64,000 nucleotides of DNA from Viscum album (Eukaryota; Streptophyta; Magnoliopsida; Santalales; Viscaceae). Below, one piece after another: positions 12,349 to 22,619 of this stretch. The notes beneath the pieces are model-generated. The model ran no database searches. It worked only from the letters and a program-made list of their open reading frames with translations, and had not been told where the DNA came from. Within the stretch, counting starts at the first letter, position 1. Each line of letters opens with the position of its first letter. The stretch covers positions 1,351,426,356 through 1,351,490,355 of the forward strand of contig OY728128.1 in assembly GCA_963277665.1 (NCBI GenBank). The letters are read 5' to 3'. Both the position numbers and the translations under genes were made by a program.

Positions 12349-12475
12349 AAAAAGGACAACCTGCAGGACGGGCGACATCCCATCGCGTCGGACAAGGCTG
12401 TGGGAATCGAACCCACAACCGAAGTGCGACTGGCCTTTATCGCCTACCACTGGCCTACAGGAAGTCCCTGGTTAG
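12349..12475 (-). ncRNA. tRNA-like Pol III module, antisense to element A
   Basis: Read on the minus strand: an A-box-like sequence GGCCAGTGGTAGGCG (12441-12455), a 27-nt gap, a perfect B-box GGTTCGATTCC (12403-12413) inside a T-arm-like hairpin (GTGGG, 7-nt loop, CCCAC), then 49 nt to a T5 run (12349-12353). That order fits a Pol III unit of roughly 120 nt. It is not a normal tRNA: no acceptor stem or clean anticodon arm forms. The patch is strikingly GC-rich for this region. TAGTTTTA at 12340-12347 and 12483-12490 could be a target duplication, suggesting a SINE origin. A diverged copy sits in the same place and orientation in element C (51715-51822). Confidence 0.6.
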
Positions 12476-12490
12476 TAGAAACTAGTTTTA

Positions 12491-13124
12491 TTATATTAAG
12501 CAGTATGATATATGAAGTATAAGTCCATTTTAGGAACCATATATGATTAATCTCACTATAGAATGACTTATGTATATTTAATAACTTCTGCTAACCTTTT
12601 GTTTGAGATAGATGGAATGACCTGTCATTCTATCACATGATCTGCTAACACTTCACGAATAACAAATTCAACGTCATTTATTTAAGAGATGAAGTGGAAA
12701 TTTTTCAAGGCACAAACAACAGTGAGATTGTACCAAAATAAAGTAAGTATTTATTCTAATTCAAATTCTTCAACTTTAGGGAAATGATCTTGAAAACCAA
12801 AAATGTTGTCCCAGTGCTCTTATATCTAATTAATCAGATGGTACCTTAGATCGTCACAAATTTATGGATTTGTGATTGTTGGCTTTTCTATAGCCATGTT
12901 ATCTACCACTCTCCATCAGAACATGATGGTTAGATTTCTCTTCCATATCCATATTTTCACCTATGTGGAAACCCAGTGATTAGTTTATTTGGGTAACCTT
13001 TACGTTTCATACTTTTGTTTTTAAAGATTGGTTTTGGTATTCCTTTTTACGATGTGGGTTTCTATTAAAGAAACTTTCGAGTATTAAACCATTTATAACC
13101 CTGACGAATTTCGAGGGCGAAATT
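12491..13124. other. Element A internal 3' part
   Basis: No gene recognised. Just before the purine tract, 13095-13143 reads as the usual tail of gypsy pol (NFEGEIHFKGG), so the end of the ancestral pol frame is preserved although its domains are gone. Confidence 0.5.
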
Positions 13125-13143
13125 CATTTTAAGGGGGGTAGAA
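13125..13143 (+). other. Polypurine tract of element A
   Basis: TTTTAAGGGGGGTAGAA directly precedes the TGTAAC start of the 3' LTR. It is the expected primer site for plus-strand DNA synthesis. Confidence 0.85.
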
Positions 13144-15133
13144 TGTAACACCCCGAGATTTTATGAAAAATATTAATTTTAATTTCATTAATGTCTTGTG
13201 TTGTACGCTACACCAAAAGGAGCTTGCACAACACACATCCTTGACTTGACTTTCATTACACGCAATCGCGACCTTCCTTGATAGCGTGTGTTGTACGCAA
13301 TACCGAGTTTCATTAAACAACGATATGCTATTAAAATATTACTAAAATTAGACGTTATGAATAGTAATAACCACTTTTTGAAATTTTGTAAATTTTATTT
13401 TTCAAAATGGACTTAATTTTTGGATTCGGAATATTGAAATTAGCTTAGGGTGAAATTTTGGTGATTTTCGGATAACTTTCATATTTTGATGAATAGTGAA
13501 AATTACTAAATTTTAATTAAAAACAACTTTTTCAATCGAAATAATTAATAGTGATAAATTATTAATTTGAGTGGTTTTAAATTATATTTAGAATATATTA
13601 TTACAATTTAATACAATGTTGGCCATTGGATGTAATTTCACATTTAAACCAGTTATAAACAAGTGTCAATCTTTTGATAATTATTATCTCTTAAAAACAC
13701 GCCTTTTGTTTTGACGACGAGAATTAATTTTTAAATTAATTAATGCAACTGATATGTTTCTAATTTGGTAAAATAGACATAATATTTGAGTTCATAATAT
13801 CAAATATATCTTAGGCCTAATTTTTGGTATCTTTCTGAAAACTTTCAATTTTTGATGAATAGTGAAACCACAAAGTGGTAGTTAAAAAAACTGAATTGTT
13901 CATAAAACTTAATTTTACCGCTTCTGTGAGTGGAATTTCAAAAATACGAGAGACACGGTTGATGTCAGTAAGTAAAATTTGGTTCAATGAGATGAAAATA
14001 ATTTTTTGGTGAATAGTAACTTTTTACTTTTTTTTTACCACGGTTAAAAGTAAATATGGTAATTAAGGGTAGAAATGATATTATTATTACCCTAACACAT
14101 GTCCTAATTCTATTGGATAAGTTTAATTCGACCAAAAACAAACTTAGGAATAAAATATGACCATTTAGGCCCATTTGAATTAGATTAGGACATTTATTAT
14201 TATTTAATTCAAAGAAGAGTTAAAAGATTTAAAATCAAAGTTTATTTAATAAAACATTTTTAATATGTGGTTATACATAAGATAAATTTGACTATAAATA
14301 TTCATTAGAAATATAAAAATATTTCCTACATAAGGGTATTTTATTTGTAATTTTTAGACATTAAATAATTTAATTTATTTATGACACAACGATGATGCAG
14401 TAATTATCTTATTAATGTAATATTGACATAATTGATGTTATAAATACCAAAAGAAATGTAATTTAAGACTTTTTATGAATTACACTAATTTTATAGGTTA
14501 ATATGACATGTTAGTATTGATTTAATTAACTTTGTTCGAACTTATCATTCTTTTATGATTTTCACAAAAATCAATTACTAAATAATGTCAAAATTTACAT
14601 AAAATAGTTTTTAAAACAAATATTATATTATTAATTGTTATTTTATTCCTAAAAATCTATGGTTCGGAAAAATGACTTAGATAAGGTTATATATATTAAT
14701 AATAAACAATTTGGGGTTCTTTTGACTTCTTATAGTAAGTTTATTAACCTTATAGTGTAAGAACACAAGAAGACACGGTAAAAGTAAAATTATTTAACTT
14801 AATGTTAAATCTAAATGATAAGGTTATAATAGGAACCTAAAATTTTCTAAATTCTATTGGATGAGAGGATTTCGACCCATCCTCACCTTAGCCTTTAAAT
14901 AAATCAATTTGGAGCTATTTAAAACCGAACTTGACTTTATAATAAAATAATATTTTTAGTTATTCCAAAGGTGCCCCCCTCCTCCCTCTCTTCCTCACAC
15001 AACATTGAGCCTTCAAGCTCGGCCAAACCCTGCCAAATTATCTTCTCCGCTTCCCTAACAACATCCTAGAGGTTCTGGTCTTCCTCAAAGACCAATTTTA
15101 GTGCCCTAAGAGGAGGTCTCAAAGAGGCGCTTC

Positions 15134-15136
15134 AAA
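15134..15136. repeat. CACTA target duplication AAA, left copy
   Basis: AAA lies before the CACTAC end and again after the GTAGTG end (19343-19345). The uninterrupted LTR copy has a single AAA in the same context at 8744-8746 (CTTCAAAGAAGAGG), which confirms both the site and the 3-bp duplication typical of CACTA elements. Confidence 0.93.
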
Positions 15137-15154
15137 CACTACTAGAAAAACAGG

Positions 15155-15570
15155 TATTTGCGACGGGATCCCGTCGCAAATAGCCATTTGCGACGGGGTC
15201 CCGTCGCAAATAGCCCGTTGCCGAAAACGCCGTCGCAACTACACTTATTTGCGACGGGCCCGTCGCTAAAGCCTTTTTTTTGCGACGGACATTCTCCCCG
15301 TCGCAAATAGTATTCCGTATTTTTGTAAAAAACTTTTAAAATAGTTTTTGCAACGGGACCCGTCGCAAATACCTTTTGCGACGGGACCCGTCGCAATCGC
15401 TTTTGCGACGGTTCCGTCGCAAAAAATATTTTTTAAAAAAATAATAAAAAATAATAATACTAGTATTTGCGACGGGAGTAGTATCCCGTCGCAAATACTA
15501 TTTTAAAATAAAAATAAAAAACTATTAATAATACTAGTATTTGCGACGGTCATAGTATCCCGTCGCAAAT
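15155..15570. repeat. Left subterminal palindromes of the CACTA element
   Basis: About ten units of TTTGCGACGG(G) facing CCCGTCGCAAA, several perfect palindromes (for example around GGGATCCC near 15168), others with 4-14 bases between the arms. One unit carries a GCAACGGG variant and one reads GTTGCCGAAAACG. CpG-dense in an otherwise CpG-poor window. Likely transposase-binding sites, by analogy with En/Spm. Confidence 0.85.
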
Positions 15571-15850
15571 ACTATAAAAAAAATAAAAAAAATAAATTAT
15601 TAATAAATTATTTTAATTAATATAATAATAGAATTATAATTTAGAAATGAAAATAATAAATTATTTTAATTACTATAATAATAGTAGAATTATAATTCAA
15701 AAATAAAAAATAATAGAATATTAATAAATGATTTAATTAATATAATAACATTACAATTATAATTTATAAATAAAAAAAATATTAATAAGTTATTTTAATT
15801 AATATAAAAATAATATAATTATTTTACATTAAAATATTAAAATAATTCAA
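15571..15850. other. AT-rich filler of the CACTA element
   Basis: Irregular AT-rich sequence with repeated attaatata and aaataaaaaat motifs. No coding signal. Confidence 0.6.
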
Positions 15851-18380
15851 GTATTACTAATTATTGGTAATTATTACTAATTATTACTAATTATTGGTAA
15901 TTATTACTAATTATTACTAATTAGGGGTAATTATTACTAATTATTATTAATTATTGGTAATTATTACTAATTATTGGTATTTATTACTAATTATTGGTAG
16001 TTATAACTAATTATTACTAATTACTGGTAATTAATGGTAATTATTACCAATTACTGGTAATTATTCCTAATTATTACCAATTGTTACTAATTATTACTAT
16101 TTACCGGTAATTATTTCTAATTATTGGTAATTATTACTAATTATTGGTAATTATTACTAATTATTGGTAATTATTACTAATTATTGGTAATTATTACTAA
16201 TTATTGGTAATTATTACTAATTATTGGTAATTATTACTAATTTTTACTATTTATTACTAATTATTACTATTTATTACTATTTACCGATAATTATTTTTAA
16301 TTATTGGTAATTATTACTAATTATTGGTAATTATTACTAATTATTGGTAATTATTACTAATTATTGGTAATTATTACTAATTATTGGTAATTATTACTAA
16401 TTATTGGTAATTAATACTAATTATTGGTAATTATTGATAATTATTGTTAATTATTGGTAATTATTACTAATTATTGGTAATTATTGCTAATTATTTCTAA
16501 TTATTACTAATTATTGGTAATTATTACTAATTATTGGTAATTATTACTAATTATTGGTAATTAATACTAATTATTGGTAATTAATACTAATTATTACTAA
16601 TTATTGTTAATTATTACTAATTATTACTAATTATTGGTAATTATTGTTAATTATCCCTAATTATTGGTAATTATCCCTAATTATTTGTAATTATTACGAA
16701 TTATTGGTAATTATTACTAATTATTACAAATTATTACTAATTATTACGAATTATTGGTAATTATTACTAATTATTAGTAATTATTCCTAATTATTGGTAA
16801 TTATTACAAATTATTGGTAATTATTACTAATTATTCCAAATTATTGGTAATTATTAATAATTATTGGTAATTATTACTAATTATTACTAAATATTGGTAA
16901 TTATTACTATTTATTGCTAATTAATACTAATTTTTGCTAATTAATACTAATTATTGGTAATTAATACTAATTATTGGTAATTAATACTAATTATTGGTAA
17001 TTAATATTAATTATTGGTAATTAATACTAATTATTGGTAATTAATACTAATTATTACTAATTATTGGTAATTACTGGTAATTATTACTAATTACTGGTAA
17101 TTATTACTAATTACTGGTAATTATTACTAATTACTGGTAATTATTACTAATTACTGGTAATTATATCTAATTATTACTAATTATTACTAATTACTGGTAA
17201 TTATTACTTATTACTGGTAATTATTCCTAATTATTACTAATTATTACTATTTATTACTAATTATTACTATTTATTACTATTTACCGGTAATTATTACTAA
17301 TTATTACTATTTATTACTAATTATTGGTAATTATTACTAATTATTGGTAATTATTACTAATTATTGGTAATTATTACTAATTATTGGTAATTATTACTAA
17401 TTATTGGTAATTAATACTAATTATTGGTAATGAATACTAATTATTGGTAATTAATACTAATTATTGGTAATTAATACTAATTATTGGTAATTAATACTAA
17501 TTGTTACTAATTATTGGTAATTATTACTAATTATTGGTAATTATTACTAATTATTGGTAATTATTCCTAATTATTGGTAATTATTACTAATTATTGGTAA
17601 TTATTACTAATTATTCCTAATTATTGGTAATTATTCATAATTATTGGTAATTATTACTAATTATTACTAATTATTTGTAATTATTACTAATTATTGGTAA
17701 TTAATACTAATTATTGGTAATTAATACTAATTATTGGTAATTAATACTAATTATTACTAATTATTGGTAATTACTGGTAATTATTACTAATTACGGGTAA
17801 TTATTGGTAATTACTGGTAATTATTACTAATTACTGGTAATTATTACTAATTACTGGTAATTATTACTAATTATTGGTAATTATTACTAATTATCGGTAA
17901 TTATTACTAATTATGGGTAATTATTACTAATTATTACTAATTATTATTAATTACTTGTAATTATTACTAATTACTGGTAATTATTCCTAATTATTTCTAA
18001 TTGTTACTATTTACCGGTAATTATTACTAATTATTACTATTTATTACTATTTACCGGTAATTATTACTAATTATTGGTAATTATTACTAATTATTGGTAA
18101 TTATTACTAATTATTGGTAATTATTACTAATTATTGGTAATTATTACTAATTATTGGTAATTATTACTAATTATTGGTAATTAATACTAATTATTGGTAA
18201 TTAATACTAATTATTGGTAATTAATACTAACTATTACTAATTATTGGTAATTATTGGTAATTATTACTAATTATTGGTAATTATTACTATTTATTGGTAA
18301 TTATTGCTATTTATTGGTAATTATTACTAATTATTCCTAATTATTGATAATTATTGGTAATTGTTCCTAATTATTAGTAA
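15851..18380. repeat. 10-bp minisatellite, about 253 units, in strict phase
   Basis: Tandem units of TTATTACTAA and TTATTGGTAA, usually alternating to form a 20-bp higher-order repeat, with variants such as TTAATACTAA, TTACTGGTAA and TTATTCCTAA. Every unit from 15851 to 18380 starts at a coordinate ending in 1. No insertion or deletion other than a multiple of 10 is present over 2.5 kb, while substitutions are common. No coding potential. Confidence 0.95.
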
Positions 18381-18409
18381 TTAAATGATTAATTACTAAT
18401 AATTAGGAA
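18364..18409. repeat. Perfect 20-bp inverted repeat at the minisatellite end
   Basis: Arms at 18364-18383 and 18390-18409 are perfect reverse complements around the 6-base centre AATGAT. The minisatellite reverses direction here. Confidence 0.9.
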
Positions 18410-18413
18410 GAAT

Positions 18414-18665
18414 TACCAATAATTACAAATAATAACATTATTAGTATATTTTATTATTAATATTAAAATAATATAATTTTCTAATTTATATACAGTTCTC
18501 CTTTCATCTGTGCGTTTTCTATCTCCACATACAAATAATAAATGTGAAGACAGCAAACACACAGATGAAAAGAGAACTGTATATATATAAAAAATTATAT
18601 TATTTTAATATTAATAATAAAATAGACTAATAATGTAATAATGTTATTATCCCTAATTATTGGTA
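18414..18665. repeat. Long imperfect hairpin (foldback) inside the CACTA element
   Basis: Two arms of about 118 nt pair with few mismatches and one 8-base gap. Outer bases are TACCAATAATTA and the matching TAATTATTGGTA; the inner arm includes ACAGTTCTC and its complement GAGAACTGT. The loop is about 10 nt, centred near 18535. It could be a nested MITE or an arm-by-arm copy event, and it could make a hairpin RNA if transcribed. No target duplication was identified. Confidence 0.85.
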
Positions 18666-19042
18666 TTTATTACTAATTATTAATATTTATTCTTAATTAT
18701 TAAAAATTATTACTAATTATTCCTAATTACCATTAACTATGAACAATACTAATAATTTAAATTTATTAAGTAATAAAACAATATAAACATAATTAAATTA
18801 CAACTAATTAAGAATAATTGAAACTAATAAAAAATTAAAAATAAATATTAAATTAAATTGAACATAAATACCTTGAAAATTGATCTGCTCTGATTGTTCT
18901 TCAAAACTTTAATATCAGCTCCGAAAAAAAAATTAAACTGAAGAAAAACTCAACTTTAGAAACACAAGTTTGAGAGCAGGAGAAGATAGAGAATGAGAAT
19001 GATTTGAAAAAAAAAAGGATGGGGGTATTTATAGGTTAGATT
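18666..19042. other. AT-rich right part of the CACTA element
   Basis: Forward minisatellite units reappear briefly (to about 18735), then AT-rich sequence without repeats or coding signal, then a purine-rich stretch near 18950-19020. Confidence 0.6.
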
Positions 19043-19325
19043 ATTTGCGACGGGTCCATTTGCGACGGGAATCCCGTCGCAAATAGTGTTATTTGCGACG
19101 GTACCCGTCGCAAATACCTTAGCCAACATTTATTACGGTCAACGGTTAAATAGTTAATTGCGACGGGTCCCGTCGCAAATAACCACCTGCCGACATACTA
19201 TTTGCGACGGGGGAATATTCCCGTCGCAAATACCTTTTACCGCCGCCAGTTATTTGCGACGGGAAAATATTCCCGTCGCAAAAGCCTAATTATTTGCGAC
19301 GGGTAAATACCCCCGTCGCAAATAC
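19043..19325. repeat. Right subterminal palindromes of the CACTA element
   Basis: Five or six TTTGCGACGG/CCGTCGCAAA palindromes of the same type as on the left. Several have AT centres such as GGGAATATTCCC and GGGAAAATATTCCC. Fewer units than on the left, the usual asymmetry in CACTA elements. Confidence 0.85.
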
Positions 19326-19342
19326 GCATTTTTCCCGTAGTG

Positions 19343-19345
19343 AAA
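19343..19345. repeat. CACTA target duplication AAA, right copy
   Basis: Second copy of the 3-bp duplication, directly after GTAGTG. The LTR sequence continues GAAGAGG exactly as in the empty site at 8747. Confidence 0.93.
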
Positions 19346-19505
19346 GAAGAGGTAATTTCCGTTACCGATTCTTTCACCTTTATTTCTTCTTCCACATCTT
19401 CTTCTTAGGTTGTTTCATTATGAATTAATAACATCAGTATAAGTCATATACTGATATTTTATTATAAGTATGAAACAATCCTATTTCACCATCTATCCAT
19501 CCTAC

Positions 19506-19948
19506 GGAAAACGAAATCACCGCGCGTGCGTACGTACGGAATACCGTCTCCACGCCGTGGTGTAATCTTTTTTCCACCACCACCTTACTTGGATGGGTAT
19601 AATGGTGTAAATAATAACTATATATGATTATTGTAAAGTGATATTGATTCTGAAATAGTATACATACACTTCAATACAATTCCACGATCATGAGAACGAT
19701 ATCATCGCTCGTGCGTACGTACGGACTACCGTCTCCACAACACGATGAGATTCGTTCTCCACGTTAACCATTCATGAATGATTATAAAGTATATATAATA
19801 AGTAATAATGAAATATATGACATAATAATGATACTGGATTTATGTATGTATGTCATACACTTAATTCCATTCAACTCAATAAGGAAACGAAAACAGTGTT
19901 CATGCGTACGTACGGTCTACCGTCTCCATGAACTGTGTATTTCTTTCC
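19506..19948 (+). other. Three structured LTR hairpins, 3' LTR copies
   Basis: Copies at 19506-19575, 19692-19759 and 19883-19948 match those at 8907-9349, with the same 185- and 191-bp spacing and unchanged loops. In the middle copy the right arm has four base changes relative to the 5' LTR. Two extend pairing (outer and middle stems), one lies in the internal loop and one breaks an inner pair. Confidence 0.7.
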
Positions 19949-21531
19949 ATTTACTAATCTATTATATATATGTATATTCTGAATATATATTATATATAAA
20001 TCATGTTTTATATTCTGGAATTATGTAATCATGATCTAAGTAATCATATGAATAATTACAATTCAAAACACGGACGACAAATGAAACGATTTTACCCAAA
20101 ACGCTCTTTAACATGGAATTTACAAAAGAATGGGTAAAATAAAGTCATAAGTGAACCATATATGATATCATAACAATGAGTATGATTCTGGAATAAGTAA
20201 ATTCCATTATTTAAATCATTATACAGGAGGTTCAGACACTTACGAAGCAAATCAGACCTAAGGTAATGGAAATATCACAATCTCATTTTTATCCGAGATT
20301 GTTTATACTTTGGTATTTACTGGGGTGTATTTTATCATCCACATCCATGTTTCCTCAATATGTAATATTTATATCCTTCTACAATAGTTTATAACCAATT
20401 TTACCCTTCGGTGAGTTTTTTGTAAAAGATATGAAAGGAATCTTTTGTCGTTTTTTCATACGAGGTTTTTTTGACTTTTCCGACAAAAGTACGAGAAGAA
20501 TGTTTTCTTTTAACTTATACGGCATGAATGAATTTTTAAAACATTATTTCCAAGAAGCTTCCCTTACAAGTTTTCAAGTTTATTTTTAATCAACTTCTTT
20601 TATTTTAAAATTGTTTGACATGTTAAGAAAGGAAAAATGTTTTTGAAGTAGAAATGATATTTTCCTCAAGAATGGAGTTCAAGTGTTTTATCAAAATTAT
20701 TTTTCATCTAAGATAATAAAGGGTTCTGTTTCTATCCCTATTATTACATTGATTTGATTATGTTGTGATGGAATTATTTTTATGAATTCCTTAATCTTAT
20801 ATTAATTGTTTTATGATGTCACGATGTTTAAGATTCCCATTTTTATTACATGGGTTATGCAATGATGTATGATTTATGATTTTGTGGCACACATAAGAAT
20901 GGTATCATTATGAGATTGGTGGGACCTATATCTCCCTCCAATGCATTGGGTAAAAATTTTATATCTCATGAGATAGACATGGCTGGAATGGTAGGTTATA
21001 CCGGTTCAGTGAAACAAGACTGAAACGAGGGTGACTCTGTTCAGAAAGGGACTTTGTCCACTAAGATAGTCTTGGAAATGAGTCTTAACTAACAAGAAAT
21101 GATTCTCTATGATTATGTGTGTATTCCACAAAGTATCATGTTTTAAGTTATGATTATTGTGATTACATTTCACTGCCATGAGTTATCCCAGGTTATGAAA
21201 TTATGATCTCTTTTACAGGTTAAGATTTCCAAAAGTTATGTGCTTGTGTATACGATGTGATTGATATTTATTTTGTTTACCCTTACTGAGAATTTGAGCT
21301 CACCCTTTTATGTTTTCTTTTCCCCAGGATATAAAGAAAGGTTTTAGGTAAAAAAAGGGAAGATCTTTATGGGAGATGTTGAAGATCTTTCACCACGATT
21401 AGAAGATTATATTCTGAGTTTCCAAAGACACTAAACTATTACGATCCTTGTGTGTGTGTGTTTTTGTTATGTGCTAAGTATTCCGCAAAAGTAATGTAAT
21501 GTCAATGTACGCCAGGCTTCGGGTCTCTACA

Positions 21532-21536
21532 ATGAT
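21532..21536. repeat. Target-site duplication of element A, right copy (ATGAT)
   Basis: Identical to 6760-6764 and directly after the CA end of the 3' LTR. Confidence 0.93.
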
Positions 21537-22619
21537 AAAGCTTAGTGATGGTGATGGAAGATTAGAGAAATATTTCTAGAACTATAACAATGTTGATAGA
21601 TAAATCATATGGTATAAAACATAGAGTTCAAGTGAAGAAATTTCTCCATCAAGGAAGTGAAACACTATTTTTTATTTTCTCAATTTTCCAGGATTTCTAT
21701 CAAACATTATTAATGGTAGTTCTATGATTCTTTAACTTGATCATAGCCCTACCAATTTATTATTTTTATATTTTAATTTATAATGAAATGATTCTAGTAC
21801 TGATATCAATCAATTTTAATCTTTCATCTTTCACACCTATTATCAATTAATATGTGTACAATAACCATAAATATTATTTAATTTTTTAATTTTATGGTTC
21901 CCTCAAACGATTATTCAATTTCATCATCATTGACCAGTTTTTTGTAGCGAGTTGACTATTTTCAGCCAAATTTGAATTGTTATCAAACCCATAGATTTAT
22001 ATTATTATTTTACTAATGACACTAAAGATCAGGGTTCATGATACATTTGTGAGTGATGAAAGTAACATGTATGGTGGGTGGATCCAGATGATTCCTGAGG
22101 GGAAACACATGATGATGGGTAAGGATGTTGTTTCCAATCCGATGAATGGTGGAAAAAATTGACATTCAACATTGTTCCTACTTTGATCTATGTGGTTAAT
22201 GACAACAAAAACAATAAATATGTAATATTTAGTGAAGAAAACATGATATTTGGTGAAGACTCAAATATAAGTAAATTTCTGAACTCCCCGGTGTATAGTT
22301 TGGAAGAACACACATCATGTACCTTCAGTGTTGTAATGGATAGGGTTTCAGGAGAGTTAAGTATCACACACCATGTGGCATGTCCAATAAATCATGTACC
22401 TTTAGATAAATATCTTAGTGTATATATAGAGTATATGATCAGGTACCTATCTAACCCAATACACCATGCATGCTAAATGTACACACCATATACAAGGAAC
22501 CTTACTGTAGTGAACCAGTTCAGGTTAACCTCACATGTTACCTATGTCTTCATGCTATAGTTCCAAAGGAATATTCTTTACCATCATTGAATGGTGAAAA
22601 GAACCATGGAATAAAAAAT
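21537..22619. other. Unclassified sequence, continuation of the element A target
   Basis: Continues the sequence interrupted at 6759. The open frame 22159-22476 (105 residues; hydrophobic start, then acidic and polar) has no motif I recognise and no upstream evidence of a gene. It is the longest clean frame here and could be a transposon fragment. Confidence 0.4.

Larger units (their letters stand above)
15137..19342 (+). mobile_element. Non-autonomous CACTA (En/Spm-type) DNA transposon, 4,206 bp
   Basis: Ends CACTACTAGAAAAA and, reverse-complemented from the right, CACTACGGGAAAAA. A 3-bp target duplication and a sequenced empty site are present. Subterminal palindromes rich in TTTGCGACGGG/CCCGTCGCAAA lie at both ends (15155-15570 and 19043-19325). 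The interior is a 10-bp minisatellite, palindromes and AT-rich filler, and no transposase frame exists on either strand. Family knowledge: En/Spm transposase binds subterminal repeats, so this copy would depend on an autonomous relative. Orientation is arbitrary. Confidence 0.93.
6765..21531 (+). mobile_element. Element A: non-autonomous Ty3/gypsy LTR retrotransposon (LARD-like), containing a CACTA insertion
   Basis: Complete element with two LTRs (6765-10935 and 13144-21531), a PBS for initiator tRNA-Met next to the 5' LTR, a purine tract next to the 3' LTR, TG...CA ends and a perfect 5-bp target duplication. The internal region is only about 2.2 kb and has gag zinc-knuckle remnants but no protease, RT, RNase H or integrase. 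Long LTRs with a short, mostly non-coding interior match the LARD class, which moves using proteins of a related autonomous element. In the first 310 bp I count about 15 differences between the LTRs, so the insertion is not recent. The 3' LTR is enlarged by the CACTA element at 15137-19342. Confidence 0.93.
13144..21531 (+). repeat. 3' LTR of element A, interrupted by the CACTA element
   Basis: Same start and end as the 5' LTR. Without the 4,206-bp CACTA element and its 3-bp duplication it is 4,179 bp, against 4,171 bp for the 5' LTR. The two halves are 13144-15136 and 19343-21531. It carries the same promoter-like region and three hairpins. Confidence 0.95.

Noticed and set aside
12349..12475. 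A functional tRNA gene
   Set aside because: A- and B-boxes and a T-arm are present, but no acceptor stem pairs and the anticodon arm is poor, so it is annotated as a tRNA-like module.
15142..15396. 84-codon minus-strand open frame at the CACTA left end
   Set aside because: It is a repetitive translation of the GCGACGG palindromes (recurring ATGPVA-like phrases), not a transposase.
15851..18380. CRISPR-like or centromeric satellite array
   Set aside because: Units are 10 bp with no unique spacers, and the array lies wholly within CACTA ends, so it belongs to the transposon.
22159..22476. 105-codon frame as a host gene
   Set aside because: No motif, promoter or homology that I can recognise; described only as an open frame in unclassified sequence.
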